Source: Treponema denticola (GTDB lineage Bacteria; Spirochaetota; Spirochaetia; Treponematales; Treponemataceae). Taken from it: a DNA stretch of 64,000 nt. The translations under genes were made by a program, and so were the position numbers. The stretch lies in contig NZ_CP051302.1 in NCBI RefSeq assembly GCF_024181405.1, positions 1,054,001-1,118,000 on the forward strand, in the 5' to 3' direction. Numbering within the stretch: position 1 is the stretch's first letter; each line of letters opens with the position of its first letter. Of this stretch, positions 10,701-19,846 are shown piece by piece. The notes below the pieces were generated by a model that saw only the letters and a program-made list of their open reading frames with translations, searched no databases and was not told the DNA's origin.

Positions 10701-12201
10701 AGGAACAGGCCTCATTTAATTGAATAGAACTTATCGCTCCGTTTTTCATGCGGAGACATTTCATATCCTGACCGCCTATATCCAAAAGGAAATCCACTCC
10801 GGGCAAAAAGAATTCGGCGGCACGGTAGTGTGCTATTGTTTCAACCTCTCCGGCATCCACACCCAAAGCTGCCTGAAAAAGACTTTCTCCATATCCTGTA
10901 GAAACGGATCGGGCTATAAAGGCCTTTGGAGGGAGGATTTTGTACAGGTCTTTTAAAACCCTTACAGCAAGCTCTACGGGGTTTCCGGCATTTACATCAT
11001 AAAAACGCCATAGGATTTTTCCGTCCCCATCGATTAAAACGGCCTTGGTTGTAGTTGATCCTGCATCCAGCCCTAAAAAAACGGGGCCCAAAGCAGTAGA
11101 AATATCGGCTGAGGGCGCCATTTCCTTTGCGTGTCTTATTCTAAAACTTTCAAGTTCTTCTTCATTTTTAAAAAGAGGAGGAAGGCGCTGAACCTCTGTC
11201 ATCTCTGAAGATGCTATCTTATAAATATCTTTTTTAAATTGAGAAAGTTTTATAAAATGAGGTTTAGCTGCGGGCTCTTCTTCAAAAATAAGAGGAGCTT
11301 TGTTTTCTTCTTTTTTTAAGGAGGTTTTAAATTGAGCCTTTTTTAGATCCAATTGAACCTGCGGCTTAAAGGGAGAGCTTGATACCGCAGGCATTGAACC
11401 TCCTGCAGCACTTAGGGCAGCCCCCATGGCTACAAAGAGCTCGGAATTTTCAGGCGTGATAATTTCGTCATCTTTAAGTTTTAAGGTTTCGATAAACCTA
11501 TGCCTTAGCTGATCTAAAAAGTGTAAGGGGCCTCCTAAAAAAGCAACCTTTCCTCGGATCGGTTTACCGCAGGCAAGACCCGAAATAGTCTGGCTTACAA
11601 CAGCCTGAAAGATACTCGCTGCTATGTCCTCTCTTTTGGCACCCTCGTTTATAAGGGGCTGAACATCGGTTTTAGCAAAGACCCCGCAGCGGGCGGCTAT
11701 CGGGTAGATGGTTTGAGCATTTTTTGCAAGCTCATTTAAACCAAGAGCATCGGTTTCCAAGAGGGCTGCCATCTGGTCTATAAAGGAGCCGGTACCGCCT
11801 GCACAGGTACCGTTCATTCTTTGTTCAATATTTGCGTGCTCAAAATACGTAATCTTCGCATCCTCACCGCCGAGCTCTATAATAACATCGGTTTGAGGAA
11901 TTATCTTACGGACAGCCGCGGTAGAGGCTACGACCTCTTGAATAAAGGGAATGTTAAGCCAGTGCGATACGGCAAGGCCTCCCGAACCTGTTACGATGAG
12001 GGAGAGCTCTACATCATCGCCGTATTTTTTTTCGACAGCTTCAACGGCAAGCTCACACACGGATATAATGGTTGTCCGTATATCGGCCCTGTGCCTTTGA
12101 TACTTACTAAACAAAACCGTTCCGTCAGTTTCCAAAACAACTACCTTTACTGTAGTCGAGCCGACATCTATTCCAAAGCGTAACACACTCTCTTTATTCA
12201 T
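7702..12201 (-). CDS. giant 2-hydroxyacyl-CoA dehydratase activase-related protein
   Basis: 1499 residues. It has two tandem ASKHA ATPase modules of the BadF/BadG/HgdC type. The first begins [15 protein letters not shown] near residue 9, with [10 protein letters not shown] and [14 protein letters not shown] following. The second begins [14 protein letters not shown] near 375, with [12 protein letters not shown] and [14 protein letters not shown]. The paired cysteines fit the bridging [4Fe-4S] cluster of such activases. From about residue 760 ([16 protein letters not shown]) comes a DUF2229-like region and then a 2-hydroxyglutaryl-CoA dehydratase-like C-terminus ([24 protein letters not shown]). 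Fused proteins of this size are known in anaerobes. Activases use ATP to inject an electron into a dehydratase; the substrate here is unknown. Confidence 0.88.
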   Translation of the reverse strand: MNKESVLRFGIDVGSTTVKVVVLETDGTVLFSKYQRHRADIRTTIISVCELAVEAVEKKYGDDVELSLIVTGSGGLAVSHWLNIPFIQEVVASTAAVRKIIPQTDVIIELGGEDAKITYFEHANIEQRMNGTCAGGTGSFIDQMAALLETDALGLNELAKNAQTIYPIAARCGVFAKTDVQPLINEGAKREDIAASIFQAVVSQTISGLACGKPIRGKVAFLGGPLHFLDQLRHRFIETLKLKDDEIITPENSELFVAMGAALSAAGGSMPAVSSSPFKPQVQLDLKKAQFKTSLKKEENKAPLIFEEEPAAKPHFIKLSQFKKDIYKIASSEMTEVQRLPPLFKNEEELESFRIRHAKEMAPSADISTALGPVFLGLDAGSTTTKAVLIDGDGKILWRFYDVNAGNPVELAVRVLKDLYKILPPKAFIARSVSTGYGESLFQAALGVDAGEVETIAHYRAAEFFLPGVDFLLDIGGQDMKCLRMKNGAISSIQLNEACSSGCGSFLDNFARSLGMSISEFATKALLAEKPVDLGTRCTVFMNSRVKQAQKEGASVGDISSGLSYSVIKNALFKVIKLRDASEVGSKVIVQGGTFNNDAVLRAFELVSGRQAVRPDVAGLMGAYGAALIAKDQWHDLQEENLFEGKIRSNIADMEGLENFKVKLDLLRCPKCPNNCLLTVNTFDISGVKRRFITGNRCERGAELDKNSGLEECSSQVSAKDHETVNKKDIPNLFDWKYKRLFKYKPIPKNDAPRGEIGIPRVLNMYENYPFWFTFFTELGFSVRISPRSTRGTYEMGLESIPSESVCYPAKIAHGHIEALLKLGVKNIFYPCIPYEKKEDEGAGNHYNCPIVTSYPEVLKNNIDVLRQDANIIYLNPFLPYYDKHRLMDRLYEELGTKFSISLEEIRNAVNAAWTEENNFKRETEEKGEEALRLIKEKNLKGIVLAGRPYHIDPEINHGIPEMLNGLGLAVLTEDSVAHLGKIERPLRVVDQWSYHNRLYRAGNFTSTQDDLEFIQLTSFGCGLDAVTADQVQEIIESKGKMYTLIKIDEGSNLGAVRIRVRSLLAAVKERKRSKLILSKKSAAYERIVFSKEMEKRYTILAPQMSPIHFDLIGAAISHSGYNLEILTDIDQTAVEYGLKYINNDACYPAIIVAGQMIAALKSGRYDLRTTALAITQTGGGCRATNYIGFIRRALIDAGLGFVPVIGISAQSIEKNPGFKLKLPVLHRVAQAMCLGDLLMRVLYRTRPYEKVPGSANEIYKKYAVLIKDAIKKMSAGKYKEIINGIVREFDNLPLKNIRKPRVGVVGEILVKFHPAANNDIFSTIEREGAECVVPDLLDFFLYSSISGIYHNTYLDYSLKKRLISKATIWVMERYRRPIKKALNKSKRFTSPESIYRLADSVDGILQLGNVTGEGWFLTAEMIELIHSGVSNIACVQPFACLPNHVTGKGMIKELRRRYPEANISAIDFDPGASEVNQLNRLKLLLANAKPGLHPDETK

Positions 12202-12219
12202 AACACCAACCTGTTTTAA

Positions 12220-13701
12220 TTAAAGTTTTATATCCATGTCCTTATCCAATGGATATATGGGGCGCGGAGTTTGAGGATAATCCAATGTTTCCAAGACCTC
12301 ATTTGAACAGCCCTTAGATTCCGCCAATATTGCCCTCTTTGCTATACGTTGAAAACAGGGTTCCAAATAACCCAGCTTTACGATAACTATACAATAATCC
12401 TCTGCCTTTACATCTAGGGCAGGCAAAAGCTCTTCATCCCCAAAACCTATGTGATTTGAGGTTAAAACTATTCTTATGTCACCCATTTCGACAAGGGCTA
12501 AGCGGGAATTATATACGCTGTAGTTTTTTACAAGTTTTAAGACCCTTACGGAGCAAGGAATTTTTTTGCCGTTAATTTTATCCCATGTTCCGCCTATAGT
12601 TATTTCAAGAGAAGCCCCCTCCCCTGCCTCAAAGCATTTTTCTACGGCAGCCTTATCAAAAAATCCCGAATAGAGCACCTTGGTGGGAAGAGCCTTTAAA
12701 GCTTCTTTTTGTTTTAAAAGAGCCTCAAAGCACTCGGTGGCGTCTCCGGTAGAACCGGCTGTAGGATTATCGCCAGAATCCGAAACAAAAACAGGGCCTT
12801 CTTTATTTTGCATTACCGATTCTATAGCGGTTTTTATTGAAGTGAAGGAATCATAATGCTCTACCTTAAATTTAAAATTATGACGTTCGGCCCAAAATTC
12901 TTTAGCTATTTTTAAGGCAGCCCTATCTGCAAGAGCTTGATCGTTTAAGGCAGTCGTTACTATGGTTACGCCGTTATCCTTGCTGTCTGCCCATGGGAAG
13001 CCCAAAAGAACTGAGGCTGCAAGTAAGCCTTCTTCTTTTTCAGCCTCGACGCATGAAGCGATTAAGCTTTTCATAGGCTCTGCAGCGGTTTCGCTTTTTT
13101 CGCCTGCTACCAGCATTGGGATTTTTACTCTTCCTATACAAAGTTTATTTGAAGAGTCCAAAGCCTTTTTTAAAAGCTCCGCTGCATGAACTCCCGTTTC
13201 ATAGCAGTCAATGTGGGGGGCAGTTTTATAGCCTACAATGCCGTCACAATACTTAATCATCTCGTCGGTTACCGTAGCATGCATGTCGAGGGCTGTAGTT
13301 AAAGGAATACGGGGAAGCTTTTCACGGATAGCCTTTAAAAGATCGCCTTCTGCAGGCCCTATGTTTTGAACCTTTAAGGAACCGTGAAGACCTAAACAAA
13401 TGCCGTCAATCGGGGCATCCAAAAGGGCCTTATCTATATAATCCAAAAAATCTTTTTTAAGTTCGGTATATAGATTATAATCAACCAAGCCGTTAGGCAC
13501 AGCCCTTGCAACTACGGCAGGTACTACCTCCCAGCCCCATTTTTGAATGGTCTCAATAATTCCCGTAGAAGAATAATAGGGCTTTAAGCCCTTTGTTAAA
13601 ACCTCTTCTCCTCTAAAAATAACAAAGTCTTCAATCCCCGTGATAATGGGGTTAAAGCTGTTCGACTCATGATTTATGCATCCTACTAAAATTCGCTTCA
13701 T
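12220..13701 (-). CDS. M81 family (MlrC-like) metallopeptidase
   Basis: 493 residues. The N-terminus GCINHESNSFNP and the following LGLHGSLKVQN, ALDMHATVTDEMI and KTAPHIDCYETG match the M81/MlrC family, named for a microcystin-degrading enzyme; the His and Asp residues in these motifs are the probable zinc ligands. The C-terminal half (VFVSDSGDNPTAGSTGD near residue 300) is the MlrC C-terminal domain. It lies 18 bases upstream of the dehydratase activase and 14 bases after gpmA, so an operon is likely. The true substrate is unknown. Confidence 0.85.
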   Translation of the reverse strand: MKRILVGCINHESNSFNPIITGIEDFVIFRGEEVLTKGLKPYYSSTGIIETIQKWGWEVVPAVVARAVPNGLVDYNLYTELKKDFLDYIDKALLDAPIDGICLGLHGSLKVQNIGPAEGDLLKAIREKLPRIPLTTALDMHATVTDEMIKYCDGIVGYKTAPHIDCYETGVHAAELLKKALDSSNKLCIGRVKIPMLVAGEKSETAAEPMKSLIASCVEAEKEEGLLAASVLLGFPWADSKDNGVTIVTTALNDQALADRAALKIAKEFWAERHNFKFKVEHYDSFTSIKTAIESVMQNKEGPVFVSDSGDNPTAGSTGDATECFEALLKQKEALKALPTKVLYSGFFDKAAVEKCFEAGEGASLEITIGGTWDKINGKKIPCSVRVLKLVKNYSVYNSRLALVEMGDIRIVLTSNHIGFGDEELLPALDVKAEDYCIVIVKLGYLEPCFQRIAKRAILAESKGCSNEVLETLDYPQTPRPIYPLDKDMDIKL

Positions 13702-13715
13702 TTTATACTCTTACC

Positions 13716-14459
13716 TTATTTCTTTTTTCCTTGATTTGCAACTGCATTTATTTTAGCATTAATTTTCTCTTGATCTCCAAGGTAGCGTTTACTAAGAACC
13801 TTAAAATTCTTATCGAATTCGTAAACCAAAGGAACACCTGTCGGAATATTTACCGAGATTATTTCTTCATCGCTTAAATTTTCAAAATATTTAACCAAGG
13901 CCCTGAGGGAATTACCGTGGGCAGTAATAAGAATCCTTTTTCCTTCAAGCATTTGAGGTTTTATAGTCTTTTCAAAAAAAGGAACGGCTCTGGCTATGGT
14001 ATCTTTTAAGCTTTCGGTTAAGGGAAGCTCTGATTTTTCGATACCTCTGTATTGTTCCTGCAAATAGGGACATCGCTTATCTCCTTCTTCCAAAACGGGA
14101 GGAGCAATATCAAAGGAGCGGCGCCAAATTTTTACCTGATCTTCTCCGTATTTTTCGGCTGTTTCCGTCTTGTTTAGGCCCTGCAATCCCCCGTAATGCC
14201 TTTCATTCAGCTTCCAAGTTTTTATAACGGGAAGCCATTCCCTATCCATCTCATTTAAAATATAATTGAGGGTATGAATTGCCCGTTTTAGATAGGAGGT
14301 ATAGCAAATATCGAAGTCAAAACCTTCTTTTTTTAAGTAGGTTCCGCCTTCTTTTGCTTCTTCTACACCTTTTTCGCTTAAATCGACATCCGTCCAGCCG
14401 GTAAATAAATTAAGCTTATTCCATTCACTTTCGCCATGCCTGACCAAAACCAATCTCAT
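13716..14459 (-). CDS. gpmA: 2,3-bisphosphoglycerate-dependent phosphoglycerate mutase
   Basis: 247 residues. Interconverts 3- and 2-phosphoglycerate in glycolysis through a phosphohistidine. The catalytic motif [10 protein letters not shown] is at the N-terminus (His 8), followed by [25 protein letters not shown] and [14 protein letters not shown] (second His). Its length is typical of GpmA. It has AAGGAG seven bases before the ATG and its own promoter at 14489-14517, and it probably leads the operon with the M81 peptidase and the dehydratase activase. Confidence 0.96.
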   Translation of the reverse strand: MRLVLVRHGESEWNKLNLFTGWTDVDLSEKGVEEAKEGGTYLKKEGFDFDICYTSYLKRAIHTLNYILNEMDREWLPVIKTWKLNERHYGGLQGLNKTETAEKYGEDQVKIWRRSFDIAPPVLEEGDKRCPYLQEQYRGIEKSELPLTESLKDTIARAVPFFEKTIKPQMLEGKRILITAHGNSLRALVKYFENLSDEEIISVNIPTGVPLVYEFDKNFKVLSKRYLGDQEKINAKINAVANQGKKK

Positions 14460-14488
14460 ATTAAGGCTCCTTTTCTAACTTTATAAAG

Positions 14489-14517
14489 ATAGTATCCAAT
14501 ATAAAGAACTGTGTCAA
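14489..14517 (-). promoter_or_regulatory. sigma70-type promoter of gpmA
   Basis: TTGACA (14512-14517) and TACTAT (14489-14494) on the minus strand with a 17-base spacer, about 30 bases before the ATG. Confidence 0.7.
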
Positions 14518-14541
14518 GAGAGCGTATTATATGTGTTTCAC

Positions 14542-15381
14542 TTACTTATATTCTTGAATGGAAAAGGAAGAATTAGTTTCATCAACGGAAAGCTCAACCC
14601 ATGATGAAGATTTTAAAATACTTCTTACAACTAACTCCGAAAATGTACCATAGCTATAAATAAGCATTCCCGGATGATAATGCCCGGCAAAAAAGACTTT
14701 TACATTATTTCTTGAGAAGGTATCTATCAAAACTGCCCGTTCTTTTGTATTTAACATAACAAAATATGGAATACCTCCTCCATAAATTGCATAATGAGAA
14801 AATACGAATTTAGGATTCGGATCAGCTTTCATTTCTTCTACAAGATTTTTTAGCTGAGGCTCTCCCAACATTCCATCCCCTGAATCAATAAAATACCATG
14901 AAAATTTACCAGTTTTAAAGCGGTAATAAGGTACATGGGGATAAATATATTTTTTCCAATGCTGCCATCCTGAATTATGAAGGTCATGATTTCCGAGGGC
15001 TGTATATACGGGAATATCCTGTATTTTTTTTATATCTGCTACAAAAGAAACATATTGTTTATACTCTTCTTCTTTTCCATGCTCAACAATATCTCCCATT
15101 GAAATAATAAAAGAAGGAAATTCATTTGAAGCTTTTTTATTTTTCAACCAGTCAATAAATTCTTTATCATAGCGTCTTCTATCGGCACCAAAGTGAATAT
15201 CTGTAAATATTACACATGTAAATGCAGGCAATGTATGGGGGGGGGCCAAATCTAATATCTTTGTACTTCTGTCTGAAACACTATTAGGTCTGTACAAAAA
15301 CTCACTTAAGCCATGTCCGCAAGAAATAAGAACGAGACATACAAAAATTATATAAACAAGAAGTTTTCTTTTTTTTATCAT
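14542..15381 (-). CDS. calcineurin-like metallophosphoesterase lipoprotein
   Basis: 279 residues from the ATG at 15381, chosen because AGGAAGG lies six bases upstream. The mature form begins at a lipobox (LVLISCGHG), so it is probably a membrane-anchored lipoprotein. The metal-binding signature is complete: FTDIHFGADRR, ISMGDIVEHGKE, ALGNHDLH, FSHYAIYGGG and FFAGHYHPG. Members hydrolyse phosphomonoesters or diesters; the substrate is unknown. Its ribosome-binding site lies inside the last codons of the upstream gene, so the two are coupled. Confidence 0.85.
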   Translation of the reverse strand: MIKKRKLLVYIIFVCLVLISCGHGLSEFLYRPNSVSDRSTKILDLAPPHTLPAFTCVIFTDIHFGADRRRYDKEFIDWLKNKKASNEFPSFIISMGDIVEHGKEEEYKQYVSFVADIKKIQDIPVYTALGNHDLHNSGWQHWKKYIYPHVPYYRFKTGKFSWYFIDSGDGMLGEPQLKNLVEEMKADPNPKFVFSHYAIYGGGIPYFVMLNTKERAVLIDTFSRNNVKVFFAGHYHPGMLIYSYGTFSELVVRSILKSSSWVELSVDETNSSFSIQEYK

Positions 15382-15382
15382 T

Positions 15383-16099
15383 TTATGCCTTCCTAGGTGG
15401 AATTTTAAAAACAAGCGAAATCCCCATCATCATATTTGAAAGATAAGATGTAAGGGTAAACATATCCGAATATTTTACGGAAAAGAAACTACTCAGTCTA
15501 ATCTCAGGCGATAAGATCCATGCCGTTTCAAGACTAGAGATAGGAGTAAAAAACAAAGGATAATTATGCATACTATATGAAGCTATCTTAAATGCCAGTA
15601 AAAATTTATCCTTGATAAGACTTTCTAATTTTAATGATAAGGCTAAGGTATTGTCCTTTATTAAGGGTATTATAGATAATTTATAAAAATCCGTAAGTTT
15701 TAATAAATATGATATATCTAAAGAAAATAAAACCTTATCCAATTTTCCGGCAGAGAGATTAGCTCCAAGCAAAAAATTATTTTCAATGCAGTATCCGGTA
15801 AAAAGGTTTAAATTATATATAGCATGAACACCAAGTGAAAAATATTTAAGCTTAAGAGGTGAATATTTTCCGTACACAGTTCCGCTAATAGAATCAGATC
15901 CGGTTTTTACTCCAAGCCCTGATGAGAGTTTGGGAATGGAAAAACCGTAATTCATAACATATGAAAAAGCTTCCAGCCTACCCTTTCTAGATAAATCGGC
16001 TTCTATTCCATAAGAAAACTCATGTATATTCTTAACATCGGCTTCGGAAAATAATGCGAAACTTAAAACAATAAAAATTGTAGCAAAAAAGGATCTCAT
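15383..16099 (-). CDS. secreted, possibly outer-membrane, protein of unknown function
   Basis: 238 residues from the ATG at 16099. It has a signal peptide (MRSFFATIFIVLSFALFSEA) and then alternating polar and hydrophobic stretches rich in Tyr, Phe and Ser, as in a small beta-barrel. I do not recognise a family. An in-frame ATG six codons earlier overlaps the likely -10 box and so cannot be the start. The downstream metallophosphoesterase is coupled to it. Confidence 0.65.
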   Translation of the reverse strand: MRSFFATIFIVLSFALFSEADVKNIHEFSYGIEADLSRKGRLEAFSYVMNYGFSIPKLSSGLGVKTGSDSISGTVYGKYSPLKLKYFSLGVHAIYNLNLFTGYCIENNFLLGANLSAGKLDKVLFSLDISYLLKLTDFYKLSIIPLIKDNTLALSLKLESLIKDKFLLAFKIASYSMHNYPLFFTPISSLETAWILSPEIRLSSFFSVKYSDMFTLTSYLSNMMMGISLVFKIPPRKA

Positions 16100-16108
16100 A
16101 TTAGCGGA

Positions 16109-16137
16109 TTTTAACATATAATCAATAACTTTGTCAA
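16109..16137 (-). promoter_or_regulatory. promoter placing the ATG at the transcript 5' end
   Basis: TTGACA (16132-16137) and TTAAAA (16109-16114) on the minus strand with a 17-base spacer. The ATG at 16099 follows nine bases after the -10 box, and no Shine-Dalgarno is visible. Confidence 0.5.
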
Positions 16138-16238
16138 CTTAACGCTTAACGTTTAACCCATTGACCGGTTAAAATTATATTAAAATACAAATTCAGAATT
16201 TTTTAAGAAAATTAAATTTATTTTTTTTAAAAGTACTA

Positions 16239-16267
16239 TTGTTTTTAACTAAAAGCTATAATATAAT
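16239..16267 (+). promoter_or_regulatory. promoter of the proline-rich repeat gene
   Basis: TTGTTT (16239-16244) and TATAAT (16262-16267) with a 17-base spacer. A roughly 75-base leader follows, then AAGGAG before the ATG at 16350. Confidence 0.5.
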
Positions 16268-16349
16268 GGAGGCAGGAGGAAAACTAAGTGATTTCCAAAA
16301 GCTTCCATATTTTCTATGCATGGAAAAAATTTAACTTAAGGAGAAGTTT

Positions 16350-17735
16350 ATGGAAAATTGGAGAAATTCTTATTATTTAAGAGATTTAGATAATCCGACT
16401 ATAGGTAATGGTAATAATGGAAGCAGTATTCCCAATACAAAAACCGGACGGGCATCAAATAGTCATACAATAAGTAATCCTATTGAACCTAATCCTGTTA
16501 CACATCCGGTTAGACCTAGAATACCGGCCAACACGGATACTAACCCGATTGAGCCTAATCCTAGTACCCCGCCGGTTAGAGTGGAAAAACCGGTCAATAC
16601 GGATACTAATCCTATTGAACCTAATCCTGTTACACATCCGGTTAGAGTGGAAAAACCGGTCAATACGGATATTAATCCTATTGAACCTAATCCTGTTACA
16701 CATCCGGTTAGACCTGAAAAACCGGACGACTCGGATACTAACCCGATTGAGCCTAACCCGGGTACTCCGCCGGTTAGAGATGAAAAACTAACCGCCACAG
16801 GTAGTAATCTGATTGGACCTAATCCGAGTAACAGTACAAATGATGGTACAAAAATAGGTAATAGCTTTGGTATTAAACTTGCTGATGATTCTTCAACAAA
16901 GGGAATTGATAAAAATGATGAAGTAAAATCAGCTGCAAATACAGGAAACAGTGCATTGCAGAAAAATGCTGCCGAAATAAATCACCGGCATACTAAGCAT
17001 GTTGAAGTTTCTCCGAAAACAAAAGCTAGAGATCTGCTGTTAAGTAAAAGAGGTAGTACCGATAATGCTGCTTTGGCAGAGTTTTCACACACATCTCGAA
17101 GAGATATTCTTGAATTCCGTCGAAATAAGCCTGCGAGTATTATTGTAGACTATGACACACAGGGCCGAGATGTAACACTTGATGATTTTAATGTAGATGG
17201 TATGGATATTTCGATTAAGCGTGAGCATGACGGTTACGGAAATAAATTCGATTCGGTTCGGACTATTGAGACCGTAAAGTTAGCAAACGGGCAGGTTGTA
17301 AAGTGCAATATTCAGGACATGGTTGGTGCTAATGCAGAAAGCAAAGCCTTCGCCGATGAACATAAAGGTATGACCTTACCTGACGGCAAATATTATTTTA
17401 CGGCAAAAAAACTAACAAAGCAATCAGATGGTACATATAATTCTGATTGTTTTCAAAATACATTGAGACTGCAAACTAAGGATTCAAACATTCCTAAAAA
17501 TATTAGGGATGATATAAATTCCAAATACTATCTTTTTCATGCTACCGAATATAAAAAAGGTTTTATACCGAAAAACGGCGGGAATAGAATATGGATTAAT
17601 CCTTGGTCTGCAGGATGTATTTCGTCCATAACAGGAGGACAGTCCACACATGATGATTTTATGAATATGCTGACAGGAATCACTCCCGAAAATATCAACG
17701 TTACCATAACATCTAAACGGCATGTAGATATATAA
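16350..17735 (+). CDS. proline-rich tandem-repeat protein with a possible L,D-transpeptidase-like C-terminus
   Basis: 461 residues, start supported by AAGGAG six bases upstream. No signal peptide. Residues 43-152 are five copies of a 22-residue unit (consensus NPIEPNPVTHPVRVEKPVNT plus two residues), followed by a degenerate sixth, then an Asn/Ser-rich linker. The C-terminal ~190 residues form a separate domain with LPDGKYYFTAKKL, YYLFHATEYKKG and, near residue 425, WINPWSAGCISS. The SxGC pattern after an upstream His resembles the catalytic site of YkuD-type L,D-transpeptidases, but the remaining motif is weak. The function is not established. A terminator follows at 17756. Confidence 0.7.
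   Translation: MENWRNSYYLRDLDNPTIGNGNNGSSIPNTKTGRASNSHTISNPIEPNPVTHPVRPRIPANTDTNPIEPNPSTPPVRVEKPVNTDTNPIEPNPVTHPVRVEKPVNTDINPIEPNPVTHPVRPEKPDDSDTNPIEPNPGTPPVRDEKLTATGSNLIGPNPSNSTNDGTKIGNSFGIKLADDSSTKGIDKNDEVKSAANTGNSALQKNAAEINHRHTKHVEVSPKTKARDLLLSKRGSTDNAALAEFSHTSRRDILEFRRNKPASIIVDYDTQGRDVTLDDFNVDGMDISIKREHDGYGNKFDSVRTIETVKLANGQVVKCNIQDMVGANAESKAFADEHKGMTLPDGKYYFTAKKLTKQSDGTYNSDCFQNTLRLQTKDSNIPKNIRDDINSKYYLFHATEYKKGFIPKNGGNRIWINPWSAGCISSITGGQSTHDDFMNMLTGITPENINVTITSKRHVDI
16476..16805 (+). repeat. five 66-bp in-frame tandem repeats
   Basis: Five consecutive 66-bp units encode the 22-residue NPIEPNP repeat; a diverged partial copy continues to about 16835. Units 2 and 3 are nearly identical at DNA level, which suggests recent copy-number change. 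The period is a multiple of three, so gain or loss keeps the frame. Confidence 0.9.
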
Positions 17736-17755
17736 TTATTTACTAGCGACGTCTT

Positions 17756-17786
17756 CCGGACAGGTCTTTACGGCCTGTCCGGTTTT
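17756..17786 (+). terminator. rho-independent terminator
   Basis: Perfect nine-base stem CCGGACAGG / CCTGTCCGG with a nine-base loop, followed by TTTT, 20 bases after the stop of the repeat protein. Confidence 0.85.
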
Positions 17787-17823
17787 AAAAAATTAATTAA
17801 AAACTTTTATGAGGAGAAAAAAA

Positions 17824-18762
17824 ATGTTTTTAAAAAGTAAGATCGGTTTATTTAAAAAAAGCTTATTTTTATGTCTTTTTTTAATCGTGGGTAGTTTTGC
17901 AATAGGGCAAAACTTTGATTTGGCAGGATTCGGATATACGGATACGGTACCATGCCCCTATTTTATCGAATTCCAAAAAGGAAACGAGATTGAAATAAGC
18001 TGGTATAATGCAAATCAGAAAAGAGTAAAAAAAATCTATACTTACAAAAAAAAGTATATAGGCCGCTTTCCTCTATTTGAATTGAATGCCGATATGCCCG
18101 ATGACCTATATGCAGGACTTAATCCCGAATCAAAAAACTATTACGGAAATAAATTTATGCTTTTAACGGGTTTGGCAAAAAAAGCTTTGGGAGAAAATAA
18201 AGACGGTATTGTAGGCCTCGGTATGCTGCCTACACGCAAGGGTAAAAAAGCTTCAGACTTTTTTTCTGATTTTCCCATGGGAGGAACAGGAGAAACACCT
18301 TATTTTTACTATGAAAATGTAAGTTCTCATCTTGTGGAAAAATCAAAAGAAGGGAAAAGAGAATATAAAATAGAAAATTTATCGATCATGGAACAAGACA
18401 CTCCTTGGGTAGAAGGTGTAGACGGCTGGGGTATAGGAGAGTCCTTTGTTATAAAAACATGGAATGACACCAGTGACAAATACATACTCTTAATGAACGG
18501 TTATATTTCCGCTTCAAATCCTAAACTCTACGATGAAAATGGGAGAATTAAAAAGATAATGGTTGAGGGAGTTACAAGCGGTAAGAAAAAAGAGTTCACC
18601 GTAAAGGATACGCCCCACCCTCAAACTGTAGATATAAGTTTTTTACCCGAACAAGAAGATGTTAAGATTACCATATTGGATGTATACAAGGGTACAAAAT
18701 ACGAGGACACGGCTATTCATTTTATGATTTTGTGGAGAACCGAAGTTATCCCTTACGAATAA
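17824..18762 (+). CDS. secreted protein of unknown function
   Basis: 312 residues from the ATG at 17824, which has AGGAG seven bases upstream; the ATG at 17809 overlaps that ribosome-binding site. A signal peptide (FLCLFLIVGSFAIG) precedes QNFDLAGFGYTD. The mature part includes a WGIGESFVIKTWND segment and looks all-beta. Proteins with a similar layout are common in treponemes, but I do not recognise a named domain. It is convergent with the CinA-type gene at 18812. Confidence 0.7.
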   Translation: MFLKSKIGLFKKSLFLCLFLIVGSFAIGQNFDLAGFGYTDTVPCPYFIEFQKGNEIEISWYNANQKRVKKIYTYKKKYIGRFPLFELNADMPDDLYAGLNPESKNYYGNKFMLLTGLAKKALGENKDGIVGLGMLPTRKGKKASDFFSDFPMGGTGETPYFYYENVSSHLVEKSKEGKREYKIENLSIMEQDTPWVEGVDGWGIGESFVIKTWNDTSDKYILLMNGYISASNPKLYDENGRIKKIMVEGVTSGKKKEFTVKDTPHPQTVDISFLPEQEDVKITILDVYKGTKYEDTAIHFMILWRTEVIPYE

Positions 18763-18811
18763 AAAACTTCAAGGAGCCTTAAGAAAAACAGTATTATATA
18801 TCAATTTCGGT

Positions 18812-19408
18812 TCAACACTTAAAATCACGGCAGTTTCTAATCGGGGCTGCCGTTTTTTCCGTTAAGGATAACACATGCAAAAAAGCCTTATTTACAGTTT
18901 GTTCCCTTACCTCATCCCTTGAACCTGAAAACCAATAGGTATGCGTTTTAAAAACAAGAGCCTCTTTTTTTAAAATTTTTAAATCAGGTAATTTTTTAAA
19001 ATCAGAAGGCGTAGGACAAAAAAAAGCGGAAGAAACACATACTGTCCCGAGAGGATTTCCTTCAAGGCTTGATGGGCCTGCAACTCCGCTTACCGCAATA
19101 GAAACAGCAGGTTCAGGAGCACAGGAAGCATTAAAGAAATTTTTAACGGCACCTAAAGCCATAGCTTCTACGGTTTGCGGACTTACCACTCCGAAAGAGT
19201 CTATTATATCAGGCTCTATATTTAAAAGCGAGATTTTTGCCTGAGGCGTATAAACTATATAACCGCCCCAAAGCACTTCTGAAGCCCCCGGTATTTTTGT
19301 GAATTCGGAAGCTATCAAGCCTCCGGTCAAAGATTCGGCGGTTATAAGCTTAATGCCTCTTTCTCTTAGAACAAAAAAAACTTTTTTTATAAGCTCAAAA
19401 TCAATCAC
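18812..19408 (-). CDS. CinA C-terminal-domain protein, nicotinamide-nucleotide amidase type
   Basis: 198 residues with only the CinA C-terminal domain, as in PncC. Landmarks are ITAESLTGGLIASEF near residue 19, WGGYIVYTPQAKISLL near 47, FGVVSPQTVEAMALGA near 70 and AVSGVAGPSSLEGNPLGTV near 104. PncC converts nicotinamide mononucleotide to nicotinic acid mononucleotide, recycling NMN released for example by DNA ligase. The gene follows the bactofilin by 21 bases and probably ends the rpsT-lnt cluster. Confidence 0.85.
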   Translation of the reverse strand: MIDFELIKKVFFVLRERGIKLITAESLTGGLIASEFTKIPGASEVLWGGYIVYTPQAKISLLNIEPDIIDSFGVVSPQTVEAMALGAVKNFFNASCAPEPAVSIAVSGVAGPSSLEGNPLGTVCVSSAFFCPTPSDFKKLPDLKILKKEALVFKTHTYWFSGSRDEVREQTVNKAFLHVLSLTEKTAAPIRNCRDFKC

Positions 19409-19429
19409 TCAAATTCCTATAAAAAAGCA

Positions 19430-19846
19430 TCACTCACGGCTAAGCTGTTCTTTAAGCTGATCGGACTTTATAGAGAAAAAGTTTTTTTCGGGAAAGCCGG
19501 TATTTTTAACCATTCTAACAGAGCCTTCAAAAGAAACCTTATCGGCTATTCTAAGACGGCCGGCAGTAATATCCCCCTTAACGGAAGATCCGGACTTTAA
19601 ATCGACCTTATCGGCAGCCGATAGTGAACCCACGATAACGCCTTCAACAACTATCGAAGCGGCCTTAATATACTGAACTCTGCAGTCTGCATTTTTTGAA
19701 ATATACAAGGAACCTTGAGAATCTATGGCTCCGATAAATTTTCCTTCAATCTGTAAGGTTTCGGAGAATTTCATCACCCCGTCAAAAACGGTTTCCTTAC
19801 CTAAAACCGTAACATTCTTTTCTTTATATTTATTATTCCGTTTCAT
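19430..19846 (-). CDS. bactofilin (polymer-forming cytoskeletal protein)
   Basis: 138 residues. The central part (ETLQIEGKFIGAIDSQG through VSFEGSVRMV) is the bactofilin fold: short hydrophobic beta strands with regularly placed glycines (LQIEGKFIG, IVVEGVIVGSLSA, SSVKGDITAGRLRI). Bactofilins polymerise without nucleotide into filaments at the inner membrane and often guide peptidoglycan synthesis or cell shape. The start overlaps the stop of lnt as ATGA, consistent with a cell-envelope role. Confidence 0.9.
   Translation of the reverse strand: MKRNNKYKEKNVTVLGKETVFDGVMKFSETLQIEGKFIGAIDSQGSLYISKNADCRVQYIKAASIVVEGVIVGSLSAADKVDLKSGSSVKGDITAGRLRIADKVSFEGSVRMVKNTGFPEKNFFSIKSDQLKEQLSRE

Noticed and set aside
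10720..10956. Antisense frames inside the dehydratase activase, and similar frames opposite other genes
   Set aside because: No ribosome-binding sites or recognisable products; they mirror the codon bias of the real gene.
16455..16798. Several long open frames on both strands across the proline-rich region
   Set aside because: They are reflections of the 66-bp tandem repeat, have no ribosome-binding sites and encode only repetitive products.
16476..16805. CRISPR array
   Set aside because: The units are contiguous, without unique spacers, and keep one reading frame; no cas genes are near.
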